Shown: piece by piece, positions 34,845 to 42,074 of the stretch
How the letters are laid out: every line of letters starts with the position of its first letter
Numbering within the stretch: position 1 is the first letter of the stretch
DNA from: Pseudomonas entomophila L48
GTDB taxonomy: Bacteria > Pseudomonadota > Gammaproteobacteria > Pseudomonadales > Pseudomonadaceae
Direction of reading: 5' to 3'
NCBI RefSeq assembly: GCF_000026105.1
Contig: NC_008027.1
Coordinates: 1,566,001 to 1,630,000, forward strand
DNA length: 64,000 nt
Position numbers and translations under genes: made by a program
The notes under the pieces: model-generated
Seen by the model: only the letters and a program-made list of their open reading frames with translations
Told to the model about the DNA's origin: nothing
Database searches by the model: none

Positions 34845-35804
34845 TCAGCTCGATGGCAACTGGTGGATGAAGGCGACGATCCGTTCACCCAGCTCGCGCG
34901 CCAAGGGCAGTTCCGGGTTGAGGTAGCTGTCGCGTTGCTGGCGGATATCTCGGGGGCTGATGCGCAGCACATGGTTCATGCCGTCGATCAGCGCCAGCTC
35001 GGCGTCGGGCTTGGCGGCCTTGAGACGTTCGGCGTCGGCCACCTCGACTTGCACGTCGTTGCGCCCCTGGACGATCAACGCGGGCACCTTGAGGTGGGCA
35101 AAGGCTGCCGCCGGGTCCTGGCGCAGCAGCGAGATCAGGTACGGCTGCACGCTGGGGCGGAATACCTGGCGCAGGGGCGCCGGCACGTCCAGGCTGGTCT
35201 GCCCGGCCTGCAACCTGTCGATCAGCGCCACGGCGGCGTTCAGTTGCGCAGGGGGCAGGCGTTGGGCCAGTTGCTCACGCAGCACCTGCGCCACCGGGCG
35301 GCCACTGCCGGCCAGGGTGATCACCGCGCTGGCGCCGGCCTGTTCGGCGGCCAGGCTGGCGATCAGTGCGCCTTCGCTGTGGCCGACCAGGATCAACGGG
35401 CCAAAGCGTGGGTCATGGCGCAATGCCTGGCCCCAGGCGACGACGTCGGCCACGTAGCGTTCGACGCTGAGGTCGCGCTCGTCGGGCGTGGCCGGTTGGC
35501 TGGCGGCCACGCCGCGCTTGTCGTAGCGCACGCTGGCGATGTGCTCGCCGGCCAGCAGCAGGGCCAGGCGCTTGAGGTTGTCGATGCGCCCGGAGGCGGG
35601 GTTGTTGCCATCGCGATCGGTGGGGCCGGAGCCGGCGATGATCAGTACCACCGGAGGCGGGGTGTCCTGTTGCGGCAACAGCAGGCTGCCGTGCAGCACC
35701 CCCTGGCCGGTGTCCAGGTCGATGGGGCGTTGCAGCACGGTGGGGGTGGCCTGGACGAGGCCAGCGCAGAACAGCAGGAGGAGGGCGGCGAGGCGCGACT
35801 TCAT
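34845..35804 (-). CDS. Secreted alpha/beta hydrolase
   Basis: A 319-residue serine hydrolase. A signal peptide covers about residues 1-20 (ending VQAT), so the enzyme is likely periplasmic. The oxyanion segment LIIAGSGPTDRDGNN, RYDKRGVAAS and the nucleophile elbow LVGHSEGALIA (Ser143) are clear; Asp in VQGRNDVQVE and His in DGMNHVL complete a plausible triad. The ATG at 35804 is used. It is divergent from aroC, with about 190 bp and one REP unit between. Substrate unknown. Confidence 0.85.
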   Translation of the reverse strand: MKSRLAALLLLFCAGLVQATPTVLQRPIDLDTGQGVLHGSLLLPQQDTPPPVVLIIAGSGPTDRDGNNPASGRIDNLKRLALLLAGEHIASVRYDKRGVAASQPATPDERDLSVERYVADVVAWGQALRHDPRFGPLILVGHSEGALIASLAAEQAGASAVITLAGSGRPVAQVLREQLAQRLPPAQLNAAVALIDRLQAGQTSLDVPAPLRQVFRPSVQPYLISLLRQDPAAAFAHLKVPALIVQGRNDVQVEVADAERLKAAKPDAELALIDGMNHVLRISPRDIRQQRDSYLNPELPLARELGERIVAFIHQLPSS

Positions 35805-35868
35805 CAACGGGTACTATCTGGGGAGGTCTGGTTTCGACCTTGGGGTTTGTGGAAGGTTCGCTGCCCCA

Positions 35869-35894
35869 TTCGCCGGCAAAGCCGGCTCCTACAG
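35869..35894. repeat. Single REP-like unit
   Basis: One copy of the TTCGCCGGCAAAGCCGGCTC-type unit without a mirrored partner, in the divergent region between the hydrolase and aroC genes. Confidence 0.75.
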
Positions 35895-35995
35895 TGACAG
35901 CGCTGATCTTGAGGTCAGCACGGACCACCATTACCGTGGTGTTTTCCGTATACTGGCCGCTTTCGTTCACTTCAGGCTGATCTCGCGGAGCGTCC

Positions 35996-37087
35996 ATGTC
36001 CGGCAATACCTACGGCAAGCTGTTCACTGTCACCACCGCTGGCGAAAGCCATGGGCCGGCGTTGGTCGCCATTGTCGATGGGTGCCCGCCGGGCCTCGAG
36101 ATCTCGCTCGCCGACCTGCAGCACGACCTCGACCGGCGCAAGCCCGGCACCAGCCGGCATACCACTCAACGCCAGGAACCGGACGAGGTGGAGATCCTCT
36201 CCGGCGTCTTCGAAGGCCGTACCACCGGCTGCTCAATCGGCCTGCTGATCCGCAACACCGACCAGAAGTCCAAGGACTACTCGGCGATCAAGGACTTGTT
36301 CCGCCCGGCCCACGCCGACTACACCTACCACCACAAGTACGGCCTGCGCGACTACCGCGGCGGTGGCCGCAGCTCGGCGCGCGAGACCGCCATGCGCGTG
36401 GCCGCCGGCGCTATCGCCAAGAAGTTTCTCGCCACCCAGGGTATCCGTGTGCGCGGCTACATGAGCCAGCTCGGCCCCATCGAGATCCCGTTCAAGACCT
36501 GGGATTCGGTGGAGCAGAACGCCTTCTTCAGCCCGGACCCGGACAAGGTGCCGGAGCTGGAGGCGTACATGGACCAACTGCGCCGTGACCAGGATTCGGT
36601 GGGTGCGAAGATCACCGTGGTCGCCGAAGGCGTGATGCCGGGCCTGGGCGAGCCGATTTTCGACCGCCTCGACGCCGAGCTCGCCCACGCGCTGATGAGC
36701 ATCAACGCGGTCAAGGGCGTGGAGATCGGCGCCGGTTTCGCCAGTGTCGCCCAGCGTGGCACCGAGCACCGTGACGAGCTGACCCCCGAAGGCTTCCTCA
36801 GCAACAACGCCGGCGGCATTCTCGGCGGCATCTCCTCGGGCCAGCCGATCGTCGCCCACCTGGCGCTCAAGCCTACTTCGAGCATCACCACGCCCGGTCG
36901 TTCGATCGATGTCGATGGCAATCCGGTCGAGGTAATCACCAAGGGCCGTCACGACCCTTGCGTCGGCATCCGCGCCACGCCGATCGCCGAAGCGATGATG
37001 GCCATCGTGCTGATGGATCACCTGTTGCGTCATCGCGCACAGAATGCCGAGGTGAAGGTGGGTACCCCAGTTTTGGGGCAGCTCTGA
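35996..37087 (+). CDS. aroC: Chorismate synthase
   Basis: Converts EPSP to chorismate with reduced FMN, the last common step to aromatic amino acids. The 363-residue protein starts [20 protein letters not shown] (GESHGxA signature) and has [24 protein letters not shown] (in part) around residues 103-126 and [13 protein letters not shown] near 315. A TATACT -10-like element sits at 35949-35954, but no good -35 is visible. REP units flank the gene. Its upstream enzyme gene aroA is at the left edge of the window. Confidence 0.97.
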   Translation: MSGNTYGKLFTVTTAGESHGPALVAIVDGCPPGLEISLADLQHDLDRRKPGTSRHTTQRQEPDEVEILSGVFEGRTTGCSIGLLIRNTDQKSKDYSAIKDLFRPAHADYTYHHKYGLRDYRGGGRSSARETAMRVAAGAIAKKFLATQGIRVRGYMSQLGPIEIPFKTWDSVEQNAFFSPDPDKVPELEAYMDQLRRDQDSVGAKITVVAEGVMPGLGEPIFDRLDAELAHALMSINAVKGVEIGAGFASVAQRGTEHRDELTPEGFLSNNAGGILGGISSGQPIVAHLALKPTSSITTPGRSIDVDGNPVEVITKGRHDPCVGIRATPIAEAMMAIVLMDHLLRHRAQNAEVKVGTPVLGQL

Positions 37088-37102
37088 TATCAGGGTGAGC
37101 CC

Positions 37103-37168
37103 TTTCGCCGGCAAGCCGGCTCCTACAGGTAGGACACAGCCTCGGTAGGCGCCGGCTTGCCGGCGAAG
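37103..37168. repeat. REP-like pair, TTCGCCGGCAAGCCGGCTCCTAC type
   Basis: TTTCGCCGGCAAGCCGGCTC on the left and GCGCCGGCTTGCCGGCGAA on the right form a mirrored pair between aroC and the downstream MFS gene. Confidence 0.85.
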
Positions 37169-37204
37169 GGACCGCAAGGCCAAACCGAGTCATCGATCAA
37201 GCCC

Positions 37205-38359
37205 ATGCCCTCCATCCCCTACTGGCGCCTGTCCAGCTTCTACCTCTTCTACTTCGCCCTGCTCGGTGCCACCGCGCCGTTCCTGGCCCTGTACTTCGAT
37301 CATCTGGGCTTCTCCCCAGCACGCATCGGCGAGTTGGTGGCCATCCCCATGTTGATGCGCTGCCTGGCCCCCAATCTCTGGGGCTGGCTGGGTGACCGCA
37401 CGGGCCAGCGTCTGCTGATCGTGCGCCTGGGCGCATTGGCAACACTGGCGACCTTTTCGCTGATCTTCTTCGCCAAGAGCTACGCCTGGCTGGCGCTGGT
37501 CATGGCGTTGCACGCGTTCTTCTGGCACGCCGTGCTGCCCCAGTTCGAGGTCATCACCCTGGCCCACCTGCATGGCCAGACATCACGCTACAGCCAGGTA
37601 CGGTTGTGGGGCTCGATCGGCTTCATCCTCACTGTGGTCGGGCTGGGTCGCGTGTTCGAATGGCTGAGCCTGGACATCTACCCGGTGGCGCTGGTGACCA
37701 TCATGGCGGGCATCGTCGTCGCCAGCCTGTGGGTGCCCAACGCCCAGCCGGTGGAGCAGACCGAACGGCAAGGGGCAGTGGGTTTCCTCAGGCAACTGGC
37801 GGCCCCCGGTGTGATGGCCTTCTATATTTGCGTCGCGCTGATGCAACTCAGCCATGGCCCTTACTACACCTTCCTCACCCTGCACCTGGAACACTTGGGC
37901 TACAGCCGTGGCGCCATCGGCCTGCTGTGGGCGCTGGGGGTAGTGGCCGAAGTGCTGGTGTTCATGGTGATGAGCCGGATCTTCGCGCGGGTATCGGTAC
38001 GCCGGGTGCTGATGGCGAGCTTCCTGCTGGCCGCCATGCGCTGGCTGTTGCTGGGCAACCTGGCCGAGATTCCGGCGGTGCTGGTGTTCGCCCAGGTCCT
38101 GCATGCCGCCACGTTCGGTTGTTTCCACGCCGCCAGCATCGCCTTCGTCCAAGCCAGCTTCGGTGCGCGTCAGCAGGGCCAGGGGCAGGCACTGTACGCG
38201 GCGCTGTCCGGTACCGGTGGTGCGTTGGGCGCCCTGTATTCAGGCTACAGCTGGAAATGGCTGGGCCCGCACTTCACCTTTGGTATGGCCAGCGTCGCGG
38301 CACTGGCCGCAGCCGTTATCATTGCCCTCCGTCTGAAAGAAAGCAGGAACGACCCCTGA
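37205..38359 (+). CDS. MFS transporter (HcaT/PP permease-like)
   Basis: A 384-residue major facilitator with 12 hydrophobic helices. The N-terminus PYWRLSSFYLFYFALLGATAPFLALYFDHLGFS (in part) and the WGWLGDRTGQRLLIVRLG loop resemble the nucleoside:H+/HcaT-like subgroup. I chose the ATG at 37205, near the first helix, over upstream in-frame codons inside the REP element. It ends in a TGATG overlap with the acireductone-dioxygenase-like gene, so the two are coupled. A MFS gene in this place after aroC is also known in P. aeruginosa, where methionine-salvage genes follow. Confidence 0.85.
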   Translation: MPSIPYWRLSSFYLFYFALLGATAPFLALYFDHLGFSPARIGELVAIPMLMRCLAPNLWGWLGDRTGQRLLIVRLGALATLATFSLIFFAKSYAWLALVMALHAFFWHAVLPQFEVITLAHLHGQTSRYSQVRLWGSIGFILTVVGLGRVFEWLSLDIYPVALVTIMAGIVVASLWVPNAQPVEQTERQGAVGFLRQLAAPGVMAFYICVALMQLSHGPYYTFLTLHLEHLGYSRGAIGLLWALGVVAEVLVFMVMSRIFARVSVRRVLMASFLLAAMRWLLLGNLAEIPAVLVFAQVLHAATFGCFHAASIAFVQASFGARQQGQGQALYAALSGTGGALGALYSGYSWKWLGPHFTFGMASVAALAAAVIIALRLKESRNDP

Positions 38360-38895
38360 TGAGCATCCTCAGTGTTTTCGACCCGTCCAGCCCGGAACTG
38401 CCGAACAAGGTGTTGACCCACCACGACGATATCGTCGCGACCCTGGCCGAACAGGGCCTGCGTTTCGGCCGCTGGCAATCGGGTGCGCGGCTGCGTCCAG
38501 GCAGCAGCCAGGCCGAAGTGCTGGAGGCCTGCCGCCAGCCCCTCGATCAATTGATGACTGCCCACGGCAGCGCGGCATTCGCCGTGCTCAGCCGCGAGGG
38601 GGGCGATCCGGGCCAGAATGATCTGCGTGACGAGCATGTGCATGACTGCGAGGAAGTGTTCGCGGTGATCAGCGGGCGCGCCCAGGTCAGCCTGCGCCTG
38701 GGCGGTTTTGTCTACGCCGTGTTGTGCGAGAAGGACGACGCACTGGTGATTCCAGCAGCGGTACGGCGCTGGCTGGACCTGGGAGATGCCCCGTTCTGCC
38801 TGGCGTTGCGCCTGTTCGGCAGCGAGCAGGGCATGCAGCCTCGCTTCACCGGCGATGCCGACGCCCGGCAGTTCCCGGGGCTCGACGAATGCTGA
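38359..38895 (+). CDS. Acireductone dioxygenase-like cupin with one metal ligand replaced
   Basis: A 178-residue cupin of the acireductone dioxygenase (ARD) family. True ARD opens acireductone in the methionine salvage cycle and binds Fe or Ni through two His, one Glu and a third His. The first three are present (DEHVHDCEEVFAVISG: His93, His95, Glu99), but the fourth, expected 38 residues later in a PAGTRHWFD-like motif, reads PAAVRRWLD, placing Arg137 there. The gene is coupled to the MFS gene (TGATG). The other salvage genes seen at this locus in P. aeruginosa (mtnB, mtnC) are absent from the window. Function may differ from ARD. Confidence 0.75.
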   Translation: MSILSVFDPSSPELPNKVLTHHDDIVATLAEQGLRFGRWQSGARLRPGSSQAEVLEACRQPLDQLMTAHGSAAFAVLSREGGDPGQNDLRDEHVHDCEEVFAVISGRAQVSLRLGGFVYAVLCEKDDALVIPAAVRRWLDLGDAPFCLALRLFGSEQGMQPRFTGDADARQFPGLDEC

Positions 38896-38899
38896 GCGG

Positions 38900-39172
38900 T
38901 CAGCGATAGGTGGGCAGGGCGAAGCGCTGCTGGCTCTGTAGCCGCGAGATCACCGGCAGGTCACTGGCCTGCTCGGCCAGGTCGCGGCGAATGGCACTGA
39001 TCGCCCAGGACAGCTGTTCGGCGCTGTGCAGTTGTGCGTAGGACAGCACACGACGGGTCACCACGCCATCGGCGGCGCGCAAGGTCAGCAGGATGCCGCC
39101 GTCGGGCCGTGATTGGGTGGCGACCTGGTAGGCAGAGAAGACCGACGTGAATTTTTCCTGGATGAGGTCCAT
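38900..39172 (-). CDS. DUF3509 family protein
   Basis: A 90-residue soluble protein that starts MDLIQEKFTSVFSAYQV and contains RPDGGILLTLR and the AEQLSWAISAIRRDLAEQ helix. The pattern agrees with DUF3509, a small family almost limited to Pseudomonas and of unknown function. The ATG at 39172 is preceded by CAGGAGTTG; the longer in-frame extension to 39226 is unlikely. It is convergent with the ARD-like gene (4 nt apart) and divergent from the ankyrin gene, sharing a 268-bp control region with a long palindrome. Confidence 0.78.
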   Translation of the reverse strand: MDLIQEKFTSVFSAYQVATQSRPDGGILLTLRAADGVVTRRVLSYAQLHSAEQLSWAISAIRRDLAEQASDLPVISRLQSQQRFALPTYR

Positions 39173-39312
39173 GGCAACTCCTGGCTGTTGTGTTGGCAGA
39201 CGTGAGTTGAGGTTTGCAGTGAGCATGCCAGTCTTCGCATTTCAATAAAATGCTTGTAAATCAACTGGTTATATTGATTTTCAATCTCGGAGCCATTGCA
39301 ATCTGCAATGTC

Positions 39313-39339
39313 GTGCAAAATGCACAGTGCAATTTGCAC
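39313..39339. promoter_or_regulatory. 27-bp near-perfect palindrome between DUF3509 and ankyrin genes
   Basis: Outer arms GTGCAAA (39313-39319) and TTTGCAC (39333-39339) enclose the inner dyad TGCAC-A-GTGCA (39321-39331); only one symmetric pair apart from the centre mismatches. It lies in an AT-rich stretch with further TGCAA repeats just upstream, 140 bp from the DUF3509 start and about 100 bp from the ankyrin start. It looks like an operator for a dimeric regulator; the regulator is unknown. Confidence 0.5.
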
Positions 39340-39440
39340 GGTCATAGGTTTCTTCTTTTCTCTCCATAGAATCTGACGTTTTGACCCCTGGTCGGTCCTT
39401 GGCCAACACTTGGCATCACGAAATTGCCAGGAGGTTCCCG

Positions 39441-39962
39441 ATGTCCGACCAACAGCCCGCCACCCCGTCCGCCGAAGCGGCCGCAGCCTTTGCCGAGGAA
39501 GTCTTCGAACTCGCCCGTCGCGGTGATGCGCAGAGACTTGAACAACTGCTCGTCAGAGGCCTGCCTGTGGATCTGCGCACCCACAAAGGCGACACCTTGT
39601 TGATGCTGGCCAGCTACCACGGTCATCACGAAGCCGTGAGGGTGCTGCTGGCCCATGGCGCAGACCCGCTGGTCGCCAACGACAACGGCCAGTTGCCCAT
39701 CGCCGGGGCGGCCTTCAAGGGTGACTTGGCAATGATCCGCTTGTTGCTGGAGCACGGCGTGCCCGTGGACGCCGCCGCTGCTGACGGGCGTACCGCATTG
39801 ATGCTGGCGGCGATGTTCAATCGCCTGGAGATCCTCGAGCACCTGCTCGCCCAAGGGGCCGACCCGGCGCACCGCGACGCGGCGGGTACCACGGCACTGA
39901 TCGCGGCGCGGACCATGGGCGCGGTAGACACTGCCGCGCGCCTCGAGGCGCTGTCCGGCTAA
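39441..39962 (+). CDS. Ankyrin repeat protein
   Basis: A 173-residue soluble protein made of about four ankyrin repeats from residue 35: GDTLLMLASYHGHHEAVRVLL, GQLPIAGAAFKGDLAMIRLLL (both in part), then GRTALMLAAMFNRLEILEHLL and GTTALIAARTM. It is preceded by CAGGAGG, 8 nt before the ATG. A related P. aeruginosa protein (AnkB) supports catalase KatB, but AnkB is a periplasmic, membrane-anchored protein and no catalase gene is near here, so that role should not be transferred. A partner-binding function is likely. Confidence 0.85.
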   Translation: MSDQQPATPSAEAAAAFAEEVFELARRGDAQRLEQLLVRGLPVDLRTHKGDTLLMLASYHGHHEAVRVLLAHGADPLVANDNGQLPIAGAAFKGDLAMIRLLLEHGVPVDAAAADGRTALMLAAMFNRLEILEHLLAQGADPAHRDAAGTTALIAARTMGAVDTAARLEALSG

Positions 39963-40024
39963 CCCCCAGGGGGCGTTTGCGGCTATCCTTGGCGCCTTTT
40001 ACGCCAATCCGCGGGGCCCCCCCA

Positions 40025-40555
40025 ATGAAAGACCAGTTGCTCGAATTCATCAGCCTCATCGGCGCAGGTTGCATGCCCGATGACGTCATCGAGCGCATCG
40101 CCGACGAGGCCGCCCAGGCCTACGCCGACCCCGCCGCCTTCCTCGCCGCCAACCCGGACATCAACTACGACGACAGCTTCCCGATCCCGCTGGGCGAGTG
40201 GGTGGTGCTCGGCAGCCTGCCCGACACCGTGGTGTTCCAGGCCGACACCTACCAGGACCTGTTCCAGCAGATCAGCGACTCGTTCGACAAAAGCGTGCCG
40301 TTCACCCTCAAGCCCAAGCAGCTGGCACGCACCGAGCCGCTGACCGCGCTCAACCGCATCCAGGTGCAGATGGGCGCGCTGAACAAGGAAGCTGGCGGCT
40401 ATGTGCTGCTGAACTTCAGCCAGTTGCTCGATGACGAGTTGCAGATGGTGATGGTGGGTCAGAACGACCTGGCGCGGGTGCTGGAACTGGGCGCGGCGCT
40501 GGGGATCAAGGTGGAGCCGGCGCTGGAGGCGTTGCGCGTGGCTGTGCACGTGTAG
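40025..40555 (+). CDS. Hypothetical protein whose stop codon lies in a REP element
   Basis: A 176-residue soluble acidic protein starting MKDQLLEFISLIGAGCMPDD. I do not recognise the family; visible traits are a helical N-terminus, the segment DDSFPIPLGEWVVLGSLPDT, and a C-terminal alpha/beta part with LDDELQMVMVGQNDLARVLEL. The ATG at 40025 is the first in good register with the coding pattern; upstream in-frame codons reach 39977. The terminal codons GTG CAC GTG TAG run into the REP at 40551, which supplies the stop. Confidence 0.65.
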   Translation: MKDQLLEFISLIGAGCMPDDVIERIADEAAQAYADPAAFLAANPDINYDDSFPIPLGEWVVLGSLPDTVVFQADTYQDLFQQISDSFDKSVPFTLKPKQLARTEPLTALNRIQVQMGALNKEAGGYVLLNFSQLLDDELQMVMVGQNDLARVLELGAALGIKVEPALEALRVAVHV

Positions 40556-40642
40556 GAGTGGCTTTAGCCGCGATGCAGGCATCGCGGTGTCTGTGCCTGG
40601 CACCCGCGGCGCGGGTGATCGCGGCTGAAGCCGCTCCTACAG
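40551..40642. repeat. REP-like pair, GTAGGAGCGGCTT type
   Basis: TGTAGGAGTGGCTTTAGCCG on the left is mirrored by CGGCTGAAGCCGCTCCTACA on the right, with a CATCGCGGTG/CACCCGCGG-type middle. It overlaps the last codons of the preceding gene and faces the ZIP transporter gene. Confidence 0.87.
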
Positions 40643-40661
40643 AGGTCGTGCCAGGGGCGTC

Positions 40662-41588
40662 CTACCCCAACGCGGTATCGAGGAACATCATTACCGCGAA
40701 CCCGCCCATCAAGCCCAGGGTCGCCGCTGTCTGGTGCCCGTTGCGGTGGGTTTCCGGGATTACCTCGTGGGACACCACGAAGATCATCGCCCCTGCCGCC
40801 AGCCCCATGCTGATTGGGTAGGCCAAGGCGAAGCCGGTGGAAATCCCCAGGCCGATGACCGCCCCCAGGGGTTCCATCAGCCCGGAGCCGATCGCCACCA
40901 GCGCCGCCTTGAAGTTCGACAGCCCCGTGGCGCGCAGGGCCAGGGCCACGGCCAGCCCTTCGGGAATGTCCTGGATGGCAATGGCGCTGGTCAACGGCAG
41001 GCCGATGTTCAGGTCGCCGTTGGCGAAACTCACGCCGATGGCCATGCCTTCAGGCAGGTTGTGCAGGGTGATGGCCAGCACGAACAACCAGACCCGGCTG
41101 ATCCGTTCGGCTTCCGGTCCGCAGGGCCCGGTGCTCTCGTGCTCGTGCGGGGTGAAACGGTCGAGCCCGAGCATCAACAGCACGCCCAGCCCCATCCCCA
41201 GCACTACGGTAAAGGCCGCGGCCGGGCCATTGCCGGTGATTTCCCGGGCGGCATCCAGGCCCGGCAGGATCAGCGAGAACGAGCTGGCCGCGAGCATCAT
41301 CCCGGCGGCGAAGCCCAGCATCACATCCTGGCTGCGCGCGCTGACATCACGCAGGACCACTGCCAGCACCGCGCCGAGGGCCGTGGCGCCGAAGCCGGAC
41401 AGGCCACCGAGCAAAGCCAGGTGCAGGTTGGCGGCGTGATCGCCGTTGATGGCGTTCCAGACGCTCGCCATCAGCAAGGCGAGCATGGCGAGCAGGCTCA
41501 GCACCAGGCCGGCGCTGAGCCAGGGGGTGTCGATCACCTGTTGCCGCCAGGCGCCGATCATCGAGAGTTGGGTATTGGCTGGGGGCAT
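40662..41588 (-). CDS. ZIP family metal transporter
   Basis: A 308-residue inner-membrane divalent-metal importer (zinc, possibly iron) with about eight helices. ITLHNLPEGMAIGVSFA (about 178-190) is the helix-4 HNxPEG metal motif; helix 5 has AIQDIPEGLAVALAL, with Gln where many ZupT proteins have His. A His/Glu-containing loop DRFTPHEHESTGPCGPEAE lies before helix 4. No Zur-like box is obvious upstream. It starts with ATG at 41588 and is divergent from the small membrane protein gene at 41715. Confidence 0.87.
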   Translation of the reverse strand: MPPANTQLSMIGAWRQQVIDTPWLSAGLVLSLLAMLALLMASVWNAINGDHAANLHLALLGGLSGFGATALGAVLAVVLRDVSARSQDVMLGFAAGMMLAASSFSLILPGLDAAREITGNGPAAAFTVVLGMGLGVLLMLGLDRFTPHEHESTGPCGPEAERISRVWLFVLAITLHNLPEGMAIGVSFANGDLNIGLPLTSAIAIQDIPEGLAVALALRATGLSNFKAALVAIGSGLMEPLGAVIGLGISTGFALAYPISMGLAAGAMIFVVSHEVIPETHRNGHQTAATLGLMGGFAVMMFLDTALG

Positions 41589-41714
41589 GCGGACCTCGGG
41601 ACGGTGAATGATGGCAGTTTATCCAGCGACCGGCGTGGTCGGCCAAGGATTCCCTTCTATCGGCGTCATAGCCAGCTATGCTCTGCAACACAGTCATCTC
41701 GGGGGAGCGACGGC

Positions 41715-41906
41715 ATGGGTTCGACCTTCAATGGCCTGGTTGGCCTGATCATCCTGGCTCTGGACATCTGGGCGATTCTCAATGTCATCAAGAGCAGCGC
41801 CGAAGTGGGGATAAAGGTGCTGTGGATCCTTTTGATCGTGCTGCTGCCGGTGGTGGGGCTGATCATCTGGGCGATCGCCGGGCCGCGGGGCAACATTCGG
41901 ATATAG
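41715..41906 (+). CDS. PLDc_N-domain small membrane protein
   Basis: A 63-residue protein with two hydrophobic helices (about 8-25 and 33-53). The pattern LDIWAILNVIKSSAEVGIKVLWILLIVLLPVVGLIIW (in part) and the PRG motif near the end match the phospholipase D N-terminal-like (PLDc_N) family, small membrane proteins of unknown function, usually in the envelope. The ATG at 41715 follows GGGGGAGCG. It is followed by a leader-like stretch before the LtaS-like gene. Confidence 0.78.
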   Translation: MGSTFNGLVGLIILALDIWAILNVIKSSAEVGIKVLWILLIVLLPVVGLIIWAIAGPRGNIRI

Positions 41907-42074
41907 ATGCGCTGGCGGCCATGGCCGGCGCTTCGACAAAATTTTCACACTCGATTTTTGAGAATTCGCGCCGCACAATGCGGCCTTGGTCCGTGGCCAC
42001 GGTAATGGTCGGACCGCCTGGCTGTCGGCGATTGTCGCCTTCCCGCAAACCGCAATCCTAGGACCTCTCCATTC

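Noticed and set aside
35949..35954. TATACT as a full promoter for aroC
   Set aside because: A -10-like hexamer is present, but no acceptable -35 lies at 15-19 nt.
38359..38895. Annotation as functional acireductone dioxygenase mtnD
   Set aside because: The fourth metal ligand is Arg in place of His and no other salvage gene is adjacent.
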